NCBI RefSeq assembly: GCF_002304005.1
Contig: NZ_MRCQ01000006.1
Coordinates: forward strand, 186,001 to 250,000
Direction of reading: 5' to 3'
DNA: 64,000 bases
From: Flavobacterium sp. ACN6
Lineage (GTDB): Bacteria; Bacteroidota; Bacteroidia; Flavobacteriales; Flavobacteriaceae
Shown here: positions 53,765 to 63,126 of the stretch, piece by piece
Layout: every line of letters starts with the position of its first letter
How positions within the stretch are numbered: position 1 is the stretch's first letter
Program-made: the position numbers and the translations under genes
The notes under the pieces: model-generated
What the model saw: only the letters and a program-made list of their open reading frames with translations
What the model was told of the DNA's origin: nothing
The model's database searches: none

Positions 53765-54409
53765 CTATGAATTCAGCCAATTCTTAAAATCGAAGAAATT
53801 CTGCGGTGCCACGCCGTGACCAACAGGATATTCTTTATAAGTAACCGGAATATTTAATTTTTCTAAAATTGCAGGTGTTTTTCTAGCCCAGTCAATAGGA
53901 ATAACTTGATCTACAGTGCCGTGTGAAGTAAATATTTTTAGGTTTTTAAAGTCATTTTTCTCAAAACCTTCTTTGATAATTTCTTCATTAAAATAACCGC
54001 TCATTGCTACAACTCTTTGAATCTTTTCTGGATAAGAAAGTGCTGTTGCATAACTTAAAATGGATCCTTGGCTAAATCCAATCAAAGTAACGTTATTGGC
54101 ATCAATCGGATAATTAGCAACTAATTCGTCAATAAAAGAAGTAATTGCATCGCGTGACGTTTTAGCTTGTTCATTATCTGAAAATTTATTCTGATCGGCA
54201 TCAAAATTAATGGCGTACCAAGCGTAGCTTCCGTATTGTAAATCGTAAGGCGCTCTGGCTGAAATGACATAATAATTATCTGGAAGTTCAGACGCAAACG
54301 AAAATAAATCGGCTTCATTGCTTCCGTATCCGTGTAATAAAAGCAATAACGGATTTTTGTCTAAAATTACTTTTGGTTCTCTTATTTGATATTCTAAAGA
54401 TAGATTCAT
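53765..54409 (-). CDS. Alpha/beta hydrolase (phospholipase/carboxylesterase family)
   Basis: The 214-residue cytosolic protein matches the YpfH-like esterase family. It has LLLHGYGSNEADLFSFA for the oxyanion region, the nucleophile GFSQGSI (Ser about 116), the acid in HGTVDQVIP and the histidine in VGHGVAPQ. It hydrolyses short-chain carboxylic esters; natural substrate unknown. The start at 54409 is normal. A REP-like palindrome lies 45 bases upstream. Confidence 0.9.
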   Translation of the reverse strand: MNLSLEYQIREPKVILDKNPLLLLLHGYGSNEADLFSFASELPDNYYVISARAPYDLQYGSYAWYAINFDADQNKFSDNEQAKTSRDAITSFIDELVANYPIDANNVTLIGFSQGSILSYATALSYPEKIQRVVAMSGYFNEEIIKEGFEKNDFKNLKIFTSHGTVDQVIPIDWARKTPAILEKLNIPVTYKEYPVGHGVAPQNFFDFKNWLNS

Positions 54410-54453
54410 TTTTTCAGTGTTCAGTGTTCAGATTTTTAGTGTTCAGCTTGATC

Positions 54454-54480
54454 TTTGTCAAAGTTTCAAACTTTGACAAA
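54454..54480. repeat. Distant copy of the REP-like palindrome
   Basis: The same 12-bp arms TTTGTCAAAGTT and AACTTTGACAAA as around the RAYT gene, with loop TCA. It lies 36 kb away in an intergenic gap and shows the element is dispersed. Confidence 0.85.
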
Positions 54481-54549
54481 GTTTTTAAGGTTTCAAATTT
54501 CAGATTCCAGTTTTGGAATTTGGATTTTTAAAACTTGGGATTTTAAAAA

Positions 54550-54876
54550 TTAACCAATTTTTTTAAACCATTTTTGAAACAATTCCCCAACTAGCGGAAT
54601 AGGTCTCGTTTGTCCTTGAATGGCAGTAAAAATTCCGAAAGTCCACAAAATTGAAATACAGATCCACATTGGAAAAGTGATGAAAAAGCTATCGAAATTA
54701 CTAATAATGGCACCCAAAGAAATAAAGGTTAAAGACAATCCTAATGCCTGACGTATATGAAAAGAAGCAAAACTATTCTTGTTTTCAGAATTCATGCTCA
54801 TGGCGATTAAAACACCAATGATTAGAATGTAACTGGTAATAGCGATTGGTTTTCCTTCTTCGACTGAATTATTCAT
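54550..54876 (-). CDS. Small membrane protein (DUF4870-like)
   Basis: The start is the ATG at 54876 (MNNSVEEGKPIAITSYILI), giving 108 residues. There are about three membrane helices and the family-like FASFHIRQALGLSL, recalling DUF4870/YccF-type proteins sometimes called import components. No function is known. It begins 4 bases after the dihydroorotase-like gene, so the two are translationally linked. Confidence 0.75.
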   Translation of the reverse strand: MNNSVEEGKPIAITSYILIIGVLIAMSMNSENKNSFASFHIRQALGLSLTFISLGAIISNFDSFFITFPMWICISILWTFGIFTAIQGQTRPIPLVGELFQKWFKKIG

Positions 54877-54880
54877 TATA

Positions 54881-56131
54881 TTATTTTGTAACAAGTTGAT
54901 TTTGATTTAAAATTCCATACACAGAACCTTTGATTTCAGTTCCTAAAAATGCAGAATTTTTTGATTTTGAAAGAATGTTTTCTTTCGTAAAAGCAGAATG
55001 ACCTTCTGGAGTAAACAAGGTGAAATTTGCTTTTGCGCCTTCTTCAATCGTATTGTTTTCAAGACCAAAAACGGTTCTTCCTGAAGTTAGTTTTGCAACT
55101 ACAGTTTCCAAAGGTAAAACGGTTAATAATGCGCCAAAAGCACTTTCTAAACCAATAGTTCCATTTTTAGCGGTATCAAATTCCATTTTTTTGAATTCAA
55201 CATCAATTGGATTATGATCTGATGTAATCATATCGATCGTTCCATCGGCAATTGCGTTTAATAAAGCTTGTCTGTCTACTTCAGTTCGCAATGGCGGTGT
55301 AACTTTAAATCGAGTATCAAATCCGTCTAATTTTTCATCCGTTAAAACCAAATGATGTACAGAAGCGCTCGCCGTCACATGTAAACCTTTAGCTTTTGCC
55401 TCTCTAATTAATTCAACTGATTTTGCAGTAGAAACAGTCGGGATATGAAGTTTTCCGCCAGTATATTCTAATAAAAATAAGTTTCTCGAAATCTGCAGTT
55501 CTTCGGCTAAATTCGGGATTCCTTTTAAACCTAAACGCGTAGAAACAATTCCTTCATTAGCAACTCCATTTCCTTTGATATTTGGATCTTGTGAATAAGC
55601 AATCACTAAGCCGTCAAAATCCTGCACATATTGCAAAGCAATTTTAAGCAGATTGGCATTATCGATACTTTTATTATAATCGCCAAAAGCAACAGCGCCG
55701 GCTTTTTTCATATCGTAAAGTTCTGCCATATCTTTTCCTTCGCTCGCTTTTGTTAAAGCTCCAATTGGAAAAATTTCTGTTGCAAATCCATTCGCTTTAT
55801 TTTTTACAAAATTTACTTGAGACTGATTGTCAATAATAGGGAAGGAGTTAGGTTGTAAAGCAATTGCTGTAAAACCGCTTTTTGCTGCAACATTCAATCC
55901 GTTTGCGATGGTTTCTCTGTCTTCGTAACCTGGTTCGCCTAATGAAACACTGCTGTCAAACCATCCTTGAGAAACGTGAAGATCTTCGAATCTTACAATT
56001 TCTGCATCGTCGTTTGGAAGTGAAGGGCCTATTTTTTCTATTAAACCATCTGCAATTAAAAGATCAACGGTCATATTGTGAAACGGACTTTTTGAATCAA
56101 TAATTTTGGCGCTTTTGATGATTATTTTCAT
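54881..56131 (-). CDS. Dihydroorotase homologue lacking its metal-binding histidines
   Basis: The 416-residue protein has the amidohydrolase layout of type I dihydroorotases (SAKIIDSKSPF, VHHLVLTDE, RFKVTPPLR, DMITSDHNPIDVE). The signature D-x-H-x-H-L-R-E-P-G, however, reads D59-S-S-V-S-L-G-E-P-G here, so both metal-binding histidines and the substrate arginine are replaced. The later HVST motif is TVST. Such proteins resemble inactive PyrC' partners that form complexes with aspartate transcarbamoylase. I therefore do not name it pyrC without a second copy being excluded. It follows the BatA-like gene by 68 bases. Confidence 0.85.
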   Translation of the reverse strand: MKIIIKSAKIIDSKSPFHNMTVDLLIADGLIEKIGPSLPNDDAEIVRFEDLHVSQGWFDSSVSLGEPGYEDRETIANGLNVAAKSGFTAIALQPNSFPIIDNQSQVNFVKNKANGFATEIFPIGALTKASEGKDMAELYDMKKAGAVAFGDYNKSIDNANLLKIALQYVQDFDGLVIAYSQDPNIKGNGVANEGIVSTRLGLKGIPNLAEELQISRNLFLLEYTGGKLHIPTVSTAKSVELIREAKAKGLHVTASASVHHLVLTDEKLDGFDTRFKVTPPLRTEVDRQALLNAIADGTIDMITSDHNPIDVEFKKMEFDTAKNGTIGLESAFGALLTVLPLETVVAKLTSGRTVFGLENNTIEEGAKANFTLFTPEGHSAFTKENILSKSKNSAFLGTEIKGSVYGILNQNQLVTK

Positions 56132-56199
56132 ATGTAGATATTTTTTGTCGTAAAATGATTTTTGTAAAAAGTAATTGGTTTAAAAAATAAACGTAAAAG

Positions 56200-58128
56200 C
56201 TACTTCACAAATTTTATAATTGCCATTTCTAATGCTAAAAATAACAGTGCAAAGATAACAAACCATTTCCAAATTTGGCTGTCGGTTCGCTCAGTTTGTA
56301 AGGTATTAAAAATGGTTGAAATCGTATCAGCGGTTTTAAAATCAGAAACTACATTTGTATTTACCTGACTCAAATCGCTTTCGGTTCTTTTGTAATTAAA
56401 ACTGATATTTTCAACCCATTCTTTTTTGTCAAAAACACTGTAATTGCCAGCAGTTTCTGGAAAATCATTAAAGGTTAATTTTACTTTATTATTTAAAATC
56501 TGTTGAATCGGAATAAAAGAATCTTCATTTCCTTTCACTTCTAAGATAGCATCTTTCGTCAATAAAACATCCACAAAATAAGGCTGATTGTTTCCTATTG
56601 TTAATGCATTTACACCCGTTTTTTGGTTGTTATGCGCTATTTTATAAAATAAAGGCACAATTAAAGGCGACTGTTGAAAATTAGAATTGGAACTATTAAT
56701 CGGCGCTGTAAAAACCGTTATTGCTGAAACCTGATTTTGAACGGCAGTTACAAAAGGTGTCTGGTCTTCGAATGAAAGAACAGAAGGATAGGAACTTGAA
56801 ACAGTAAATGAACTGTTGACTTTTGGATATTGAAAATTAGATATTTTGTTTTCAAAAACGCCAGAAAATAGCGGATGATCAAAGTTGATTTTTGTGATTA
56901 ATTTGCTGTTGTTTTCTAAGGTATTGAATTGAACTTTTCCAAAATTACTAAGAAGTGCATTCAAATTAGAAACTGAACTTTTCTCAGCAGGAATTACAAC
57001 CAAATTACCGCCCTTAGAAACAAAAGCTTTTAGAGTAGTCTGCAAAGCCTGCGGAATTTCGATCAATTCATTTAAAATAATCGTATTCTGTTTTTCTAAA
57101 CTATTGTAATCTAAAGAACTAATAGAATAATTATGATAATTAAATTCTGCCGGCGTATAAATTCGAGACAAGAAATTACTTTTCTCTGGTTCACCAATAC
57201 TTATTACGTTCGTTTTTTTGTTTTTAGAAATACTAAAAAACAGTTTGTTATCATACGTCAAACCATTGTCTTCAATTGTTACGTAGCCGTGAAAAGCTTC
57301 TTTTGGAATCGTAAAATTGATTTTCTTTTTCTTGGTATCAAAATTAATAATCGTCTTAGCGATCAGTTTGTTTTGATTGTATAATGCAGTCGAAACGGGT
57401 TTAAAATCTTCGCCATAAGCCGATAAATTAATTCCGATTTCATAAAAGTTTTCTAGGGTTTGATTGATGTAAACGCTGTCAATTGAAACGTTATTTTTTT
57501 GTTCAGCTTCTGGAACAATGAAATAGGGTTTTTCGTCGAAATCTATAGTTGCAATATCTTTTTGTTTCAAACCTACAGCATCGGTAATAATTACAATATC
57601 TTTTTTATGAGCCGATTTGTGGGCTTTGATTTTTGCTGTAATTGCCGAAAGATCAAAAGATGATGCACTGTATTTTAGGTTTTGTAAAGCACTTTTAGAA
57701 GATTTAATATCGGTGTTCCAAAAATTTTCCGTGTTTGTTAATAGCGAAAATTGAGTGTTTTCTGGCGTGTTTTCTAGTAATTCCTGAACAGCTCTTTTTA
57801 GCAGTTCGCCCTTTTTGCCTTTTGCCTGCATACTAAATGAATTATCCAAAACGATATACATTTCGTTTGAAGCATTTTTGCTGTCTTTGGCTTCAAAAAA
57901 AGGCTGTGCAAAAGCTAAAATAATGCAGGTAAGTAATAATAAACGCGTCGCTAATAAAAGGCGTTTTTTTATTTTTGAACTTTTACGGGTCTGAATGGCA
58001 AGTTCTTTTAAGAATCGAACATTCGTGAAATAGGAGGTTTTAAAACGTCTTAATTGAAATAAGTGAACCAAAATTGGAACGATCAATAAAAACAGAAAGT
58101 ATAGAATTTCGGGATGTTTAAAATGCAT
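56200..58128 (-). CDS. BatA-like protein with von Willebrand A-type domain
   Basis: The 642-residue protein opens with the aerotolerance-type N-terminal segment (MHFKHPEILYFLFLLIVPIL, two membrane helices). A VWA-like domain follows, with the metal site DNSFSM (about 95-100), then a long periplasmic domain and a final membrane helix (FVIFALLFLALEMAIIKFV). It belongs to a Bacteroidetes family paired with dihydroorotase-like genes. The role is unknown; aerotolerance is only the historical name. It is the first gene of the operon with the dihydroorotase homologue. Confidence 0.87.
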   Translation of the reverse strand: MHFKHPEILYFLFLLIVPILVHLFQLRRFKTSYFTNVRFLKELAIQTRKSSKIKKRLLLATRLLLLTCIILAFAQPFFEAKDSKNASNEMYIVLDNSFSMQAKGKKGELLKRAVQELLENTPENTQFSLLTNTENFWNTDIKSSKSALQNLKYSASSFDLSAITAKIKAHKSAHKKDIVIITDAVGLKQKDIATIDFDEKPYFIVPEAEQKNNVSIDSVYINQTLENFYEIGINLSAYGEDFKPVSTALYNQNKLIAKTIINFDTKKKKINFTIPKEAFHGYVTIEDNGLTYDNKLFFSISKNKKTNVISIGEPEKSNFLSRIYTPAEFNYHNYSISSLDYNSLEKQNTIILNELIEIPQALQTTLKAFVSKGGNLVVIPAEKSSVSNLNALLSNFGKVQFNTLENNSKLITKINFDHPLFSGVFENKISNFQYPKVNSSFTVSSSYPSVLSFEDQTPFVTAVQNQVSAITVFTAPINSSNSNFQQSPLIVPLFYKIAHNNQKTGVNALTIGNNQPYFVDVLLTKDAILEVKGNEDSFIPIQQILNNKVKLTFNDFPETAGNYSVFDKKEWVENISFNYKRTESDLSQVNTNVVSDFKTADTISTIFNTLQTERTDSQIWKWFVIFALLFLALEMAIIKFVK

Positions 58129-58395
58129 TCTGGCTTCGATTTACTTCACTACGTTTTGTTTTTCGCGAAGATGCTGGTCAAAAATACGAATTAAAAATTA
58201 TTTAAACCATATAAGTTTATTTTAGAAATTATAAGTAATGTTTCACAATTAAGATTTACTGAGGAAAAGTTTAAAATGAACTTATGCGATGGAAACCACG
58301 TTGACAAAATGTAACTTTTGAAATTTCATTTGTAATAAAGAAAGTATTTCAAAACGATATTATTCCTTATTTTAGCTGATTCAAAAAAACAAACT

Positions 58396-59508
58396 ATGAA
58401 AAGAATATATTTATTTTTATTTTCAGCTTTATCACTGACCACGGTTAAGGCTCAAAGTAAATTCAACTTATTGGTTGGAACTTATACAAATACTTGCCAA
58501 AGCAACGGAATTTATGTTTATGAATTTGATGTGGCTAAAGGCGATTTTAAATTGAAGAATTCTTCAGAAAATGTTATCAGTCCGAGTTATCTTTCGGTTT
58601 CGAACGATAATAAATTTGTTTATGCTGTAAACGAAAACGGAACACAAAGTGCTGTAAGTGCTTTTGGATATGATTCGGCCTCAGGAAAATTAAAGTTTTT
58701 AAATACAAATCCTTCTTTGGGTGCAGATCCATGTCATTTAATTAATGACTATAAAAATGTAATTGTCGCCAATTATTCTGGCGGAAGTATTGTGGTTTAC
58801 ACGAAAAAACCAGACGGAAGTATTACTGCGGTACAGCAGATAATTCAGCATGAAGGAAAAGGACCAAATGCCGCACGTCAGGAGAAAGCGCACGTACACA
58901 TGGTTGCCTTTTCGCCAGACAGGAAATTTGTTTTGTCGAACGATTTAGGTTTGGATAAGATATTTATCTATAAATACAATCCAGCTTCTAAAAACGAAAT
59001 GCTGACTTTAAAAGGAAGTGTTGATGTAAAAGCGGGAAGCGGCCCGAGACATTTGACTTTTAGTAAAGATGGCAAATTTGTTTACCTAGTGCAGGAATTG
59101 GACGGAACTTTGACCACTTTAAGCTACGATAAAGCAGGAAGTTTGAAAGTAGTTGCTGAAACCAGTATTCTGCCAAAAGGATTTACAGGCGGAACAGGAG
59201 CAGCAGCGATCAAAATTTCGCCAGACGGGAACTTCTTGTATGTGTCTGATCGCGTAGATGCGAACTCTATTTCAGTTTATAAAATTCTTAAAACGGGTGC
59301 TTTACAATTAGTAGAACAGCAAAGTACTTTAGGAAAAGGTCCAAGAGATTTCGCCATCGATCCAACAGGAAATTACCTTTTAGTAGGACACCAATATACA
59401 AATGATATAGTTATTTTTAAAAGAGATAAAACAACAGGAAAAATCACAGATACAGGAAAAAGAATCGAATTGTGTTCGCCGGTAGGATTGGTTTTTACGA
59501 AGATATAG
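58396..59508 (+). CDS. Secreted lactonase-family beta-propeller protein
   Basis: The 370-residue protein has a signal peptide (to VKAQ, residue 20) and repeated propeller blades (NDNKFVYAVNENG, SPDRKFVLSNDLGLDKIFIY, GPRHLTFSKDGKFVYLVQEL, SPDGNFLYVSDRVDANSI). It fits the seven-bladed family of 6-phosphogluconolactonases (YbhE type). Being periplasmic, it may act on another lactone. The family is certain; the substrate is not. It ends at a bidirectional terminator. Confidence 0.88.
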   Translation: MKRIYLFLFSALSLTTVKAQSKFNLLVGTYTNTCQSNGIYVYEFDVAKGDFKLKNSSENVISPSYLSVSNDNKFVYAVNENGTQSAVSAFGYDSASGKLKFLNTNPSLGADPCHLINDYKNVIVANYSGGSIVVYTKKPDGSITAVQQIIQHEGKGPNAARQEKAHVHMVAFSPDRKFVLSNDLGLDKIFIYKYNPASKNEMLTLKGSVDVKAGSGPRHLTFSKDGKFVYLVQELDGTLTTLSYDKAGSLKVVAETSILPKGFTGGTGAAAIKISPDGNFLYVSDRVDANSISVYKILKTGALQLVEQQSTLGKGPRDFAIDPTGNYLLVGHQYTNDIVIFKRDKTTGKITDTGKRIELCSPVGLVFTKI

Positions 59509-59532
59509 TTTTGTAAAGGTTCAGAGCAACAA

Positions 59533-59582
59533 AGGCTCAAAGGTACAGAGGTTTTATAATCTGTACTTTTGAGCCTTTTTTG
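59533..59582. terminator. Bidirectional terminator between lactonase and helicase genes
   Basis: AGGCTCAAAGGTACAGA pairs with TCTGTACTTTTGAGCCT around an AT-rich loop, followed by a T run. Confidence 0.85.
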
Positions 59583-59627
59583 TACTCTGTCGCTTTGTTC
59601 CTTTGAACCTTTGCGCCTAAAAGAGAC

Positions 59628-60980
59628 CTATTTATCCTTATCTTTTCTCTTCTTATCCCTAGTTTTCAGCATATTTCTATTAACAGAACCATGCGTTTTC
59701 TTTTTGGTTTTTGAAGGACCTCCAAGGTTGACTTTTTTATTCTTTTTAGTTTTTTCATGAAAAGCACCGTCACCATCTAGTTTCTGTTTTTTCATTAAGA
59801 ATTTTATCGGCTGTCTGTCTTTTTCAGGTTCGATTAATTTAGATGAAATTTCAACTTCTTCAGGAAAATCAGCAATTTTAAGTTCCTGATTCATTAAAAC
59901 CTCAGCTTCAATTTTAAATTCTACTTCACGAGGCGTTACAAAACTAATAGCAGTTCCCGTTGCATCGGCACGACCGGTACGCCCAATTCTGTGCATATAA
60001 AGTTCTGGTAATTCTGGAAGTTCGAAATTAATAACATGCGAAATATTAGAAATATCCAAACCTCTTGCCATAATATCAGTCGTGATAAGACCACGCAGAT
60101 TTCCTTCTTGAAATTCTGCCATCGTGCTTAGACGATAATTCTGTGATTTATTAGAGTGAATAACTCCAAATTGACCTTCAAACATTTCTTCAATTCTTGT
60201 ATGAAGCATGTCTGAAATCTTTTTATTATTAACGAAAATAAGAATACGTTCCATGCTTTCGTCTGTTTCCAGTAAATGCTTAAGAAGATTTACTTTCGTG
60301 TTGAAGTTAGGAACATTATAAGTAAGCTGTGTAATTTTTTCTAACGGAGTTCCAGAAGCTGACAAAGTAACTTCCTCAGGAAAATCAAAATAATCATTTA
60401 AAATTGCATCAACTTCGTCAGTCATTGTTGCAGAGAATAAAATGTTTTGACGTTTCGTTTTCATCATTGCCAAAAGCGCTGTCAACTGTGTACGGAAACC
60501 TAAATTCAACATTTCGTCAAATTCATCAATAACCAGTTTTTGAGTTTCGTCAAAGCGAACTACAGCATCTAAAGCTAAATCCATTGTTCGTCCGGGAGTA
60601 CCAACTAAAATATCAACACCCTCATAAACAGCTTTTTTTTGCGTATTAATGTTTACACCACCGTAAATTCCTAATGTTTTAACCGACATGTATTTAGTCA
60701 GTTTTTCCACTTCATCAACAACCTGAACAACTAATTCACGTGTTGGAACTAGAACTACAATTTTTGGTGTATTGGTATTTGTAAATTTATATAATTTTAA
60801 AAGAGGCAGTAAATAAGCAAATGTTTTACCAGTTCCGGTTTGCGCAATTCCCATCATATCTCGCCCAGAAGTAATCACTGAAAAAGATTTTTCCTGAATA
60901 GGAGTTGGCGTAACAAACCCTAAATCGTCGATTGCTTTTTGTACTGATTTTGGAAGATTAAATTTTTCGAACGTGCTCAT
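59628..60980 (-). CDS. DEAD-box RNA helicase with DEFD in motif II
   Basis: The 450-residue protein has the Q motif, Walker A (AQTGTGKTFAY), SAT (FSATMTDEV) and HRIGRTGRAD, with a lysine-rich tail (KKNKKVNLGGPSKTKKKTHG). Motif II reads LVIDEFDEMLNLGF, so the third residue of DEAD is Phe instead of Ala. Otherwise it looks like an active RhlE/CsdA-like helicase. It is monocistronic and shares the 59533 terminator. Confidence 0.92.
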   Translation of the reverse strand: MSTFEKFNLPKSVQKAIDDLGFVTPTPIQEKSFSVITSGRDMMGIAQTGTGKTFAYLLPLLKLYKFTNTNTPKIVVLVPTRELVVQVVDEVEKLTKYMSVKTLGIYGGVNINTQKKAVYEGVDILVGTPGRTMDLALDAVVRFDETQKLVIDEFDEMLNLGFRTQLTALLAMMKTKRQNILFSATMTDEVDAILNDYFDFPEEVTLSASGTPLEKITQLTYNVPNFNTKVNLLKHLLETDESMERILIFVNNKKISDMLHTRIEEMFEGQFGVIHSNKSQNYRLSTMAEFQEGNLRGLITTDIMARGLDISNISHVINFELPELPELYMHRIGRTGRADATGTAISFVTPREVEFKIEAEVLMNQELKIADFPEEVEISSKLIEPEKDRQPIKFLMKKQKLDGDGAFHEKTKKNKKVNLGGPSKTKKKTHGSVNRNMLKTRDKKRKDKDK

Positions 60981-61064
60981 TTGCTTTAAATTTTGTGCAA
61001 ATGTACGTTAAATTGATGGTTTTTTGTTGAATTTGTAATTTTAGATGCAGTATTGTTGTACTGA

Positions 61065-61135
61065 TTGCCACTCTGACCGAAGTCGAAGAGCATTTCGAGG
61101 CCTCTCCCGAAGTCCCGAGACGCTCGGCTTGACAA
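61065..61135. repeat. GC-richer palindromic repeat element
   Basis: A patch (GACCGAAGTCGAAGAGC ... CTCCCGAAGTCCCGAGACGCTCGGC) with higher G+C and internal inverted pairs stands out from the AT-rich gap between two genes. It resembles the dispersed intergenic repeats of flavobacteria. The gap holds no gene. Confidence 0.55.
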
Positions 61136-61181
61136 TACAAAAACGAACACTAGTTTAACTAGGATATTTTATTTTTTGATG

Positions 61182-61946
61182 CTAAAAACCTTCAAAAACT
61201 CCTAAACCAAATAAAGCAAAATCATATTTTACAGGATCCTGCGGATCCATTTCTCTTAGTTTTGTGTCTAATTCCAATAAAGCTTTGGCGTCGTTTTGCT
61301 TTCGCGAAAGAATTTCAAGTTTGCGGGCAACGTTTCCCGAATGAACGTCGAGCGGACAAGATAATGCTGATGGAGAAATGCTTTTCCAGATTCCTAAATC
61401 GACACCTTTGCTATCTTGACGCACCATCCAGCGCAGGTACATGTTGATTCTTTTTGCTGCCGAATTGTTTAAAGGATCTGAAATGTGTTTTTGAGTTCTT
61501 GCCAAATGATCTGTTTCAAAAAATATTTTTTTAAACTCGTGAATGCTTTTTTGAAGACTATTTTCTTGCTGATTTTTGGCAAATACAGCTTCTAGTCCGT
61601 TGTGGTTTTTGTAAATGTGCTGTAATCCTTTTATGAAACCTGCAAAATCATTTCCGTTGAATGTTCTGTGGACAAAGGTTTCAAGCCGAGCCAAATCTTC
61701 GTCAGAATGTGACATGACGAAATCATAAGGCGTATTGCCCATTAATTCCATCATTTTGTGTGAATTTTTAATAATCATTTTTCGGTTTCCCCATGCAATG
61801 GATGCGCTTAAAAAACCAGCAATTTCGATATCTTCTTTTTGAGTGAAAAGATGCGGAATCTGCACAGGATCACTTTCTATAAAATCCTGATTATTATATT
61901 GAATGACTTTTTCGTCTAGAAATTCTTTAAGTTCTTTTTTATTCAT
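61182..61946 (-). CDS. TIGR02757 family protein
   Basis: The 254-residue soluble protein matches the TIGR02757 family as I remember it, with DPVQIPHLFTQKEDIEIAGFLSASIAWGNRKMIIK, an internal SDPLNNSAAKRINMYLRWMVR and CPLDVHSGNVARKL. The fold has similarity to HhH-type DNA glycosylases, but I see no catalytic Lys/Asp hairpin. Function unknown. It lies alone on this strand between helicase and ATPase genes. Confidence 0.85.
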   Translation of the reverse strand: MNKKELKEFLDEKVIQYNNQDFIESDPVQIPHLFTQKEDIEIAGFLSASIAWGNRKMIIKNSHKMMELMGNTPYDFVMSHSDEDLARLETFVHRTFNGNDFAGFIKGLQHIYKNHNGLEAVFAKNQQENSLQKSIHEFKKIFFETDHLARTQKHISDPLNNSAAKRINMYLRWMVRQDSKGVDLGIWKSISPSALSCPLDVHSGNVARKLEILSRKQNDAKALLELDTKLREMDPQDPVKYDFALFGLGVFEGF

Positions 61947-62078
61947 TTTGAAATAAAATGTTCTTGTTTATTGAAGTGTCACAACGCTTAGGGAGTGTCG
62001 CCTCCAGATTTAGAAAAACAAGGTTTATTAACCGTAGTTTTGTTTATCGGGAGTATAGCGGACAGCAGGAAACATCTT

Positions 62079-62957
62079 CTAATTACTAATCTGGCCATCA
62101 ACCATAACTAATTTTCTATCAGCCATATTCGCTAATTCTTCGTTGTGGGTTACGATAACAAAAGTCTGTCCGAATTCGTCTCGAAGCTGGAAAAATAATT
62201 GATGCAGATTTTCGGCAGAATGTGTGTCTAGATTTCCAGAAGGCTCATCTGCAAAAATAACGTCAGGTTTATTTATTAAAGCTCTTGCAACTGCCACACG
62301 CTGTTGTTCTCCGCCCGAAAGTTCGCTGGGTTTGTGATTGATTCTGTGTGAAAGCCCTAAATAAGTCAAAAGTTTTTTGGCTTCTTCTTCTGTTTTTGAT
62401 GTTTTTTTACCAGCTATATGTGCAGGAATACAAACATTTTCAAGAGCGGTAAACTCCGGTAAAAGCTGATGAAATTGAAATATAAATCCTAAATTTAAAT
62501 TTCTGAAATCAGATAGTATTTTATCTTGCTTACTTTTCTTTTTGAAATATCTCTGATAATAAACTAACATTGAAACAATTGGTAAAAATAAAATACCAAC
62601 AACTACTACTCTGAGGGTGTCGTCAAATACTGCTTTTCTAAAAAATAATAAATAAACAGCAAGGATTATTATATAAAGAGACCCTGCCCAAGTAACGATT
62701 TTAAAAGTCTTTTCTTGTTTTGAATTGTTGTTTTTGAGATCTTGTAGTTCCAGAACATTTTTACCATTAATAGTTAAGGAAGAATCTGGGTAATGATCTG
62801 GTTTGTCTAAGGTTCCTAAAATCTGCAGTAACGTTGTTTTACCAGCGCCCGAAGCGCCAACGATCGAAACAATTTCGCCTTTTTTAATATGTAAATCAAC
62901 TCCTTTTAAAACTTCAAGTTTGTCGTAGAATTTATGTAGGTTTTTTGCGTGTATCAT
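62079..62957 (-). CDS. LolD-like ABC ATPase with two-helix insertion in the nucleotide-binding domain
   Basis: The 292-residue protein carries Walker A (GASGAGKT, 34-41), the Q-loop (Q161 in [19 protein letters not shown]), the signature LSGGEQQ (213-219), Walker B (VIFADEP, 233-239) and the H-loop H271. These match LolD-type lipoprotein/MacB ATPases. Between Walker A and the Q-loop sits an extra segment of about 74 residues (75-148, bases 62514-62735) with two hydrophobic helices (about 88-106 and 115-135) and charged ends. LolD is normally about 225-230 residues and soluble. No permease gene lies nearby. The reading frame is uninterrupted. Confidence 0.93.
   Translation of the reverse strand: MIHAKNLHKFYDKLEVLKGVDLHIKKGEIVSIVGASGAGKTTLLQILGTLDKPDHYPDSSLTINGKNVLELQDLKNNNSKQEKTFKIVTWAGSLYIIILAVYLLFFRKAVFDDTLRVVVVGILFLPIVSMLVYYQRYFKKKSKQDKILSDFRNLNLGFIFQFHQLLPEFTALENVCIPAHIAGKKTSKTEEEAKKLLTYLGLSHRINHKPSELSGGEQQRVAVARALINKPDVIFADEPSGNLDTHSAENLHQLFFQLRDEFGQTFVIVTHNEELANMADRKLVMVDGQISN
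62514..62735 (-). other. In-frame insertion encoding two membrane helices within the ABC ATPase
   Basis: This stretch codes residues 75-148 of the ATPase. It starts and ends in similar short basic motifs (SKQEK near 79-83, SKQDK near 142-146). Hydrophobic runs [14 protein letters not shown] and [18 protein letters not shown] lie inside. No base-composition shift is evident. Confidence 0.7.
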
Positions 62958-63126
62958 TTAGAAAACTCTTTTTACAAAGAAACGAAGATTATGTGTAGAA
63001 ACAAATTACAATATTTAAAATTCCAAATTCCAAAAAAAGAGCGAAGTGATTTTTTTAGAAAATCTAATCCCGAGGCTTCGGGACTAAAATCTATCCCGCC
63101 GTTTCGCGACTAAAATCTAAAATGGA

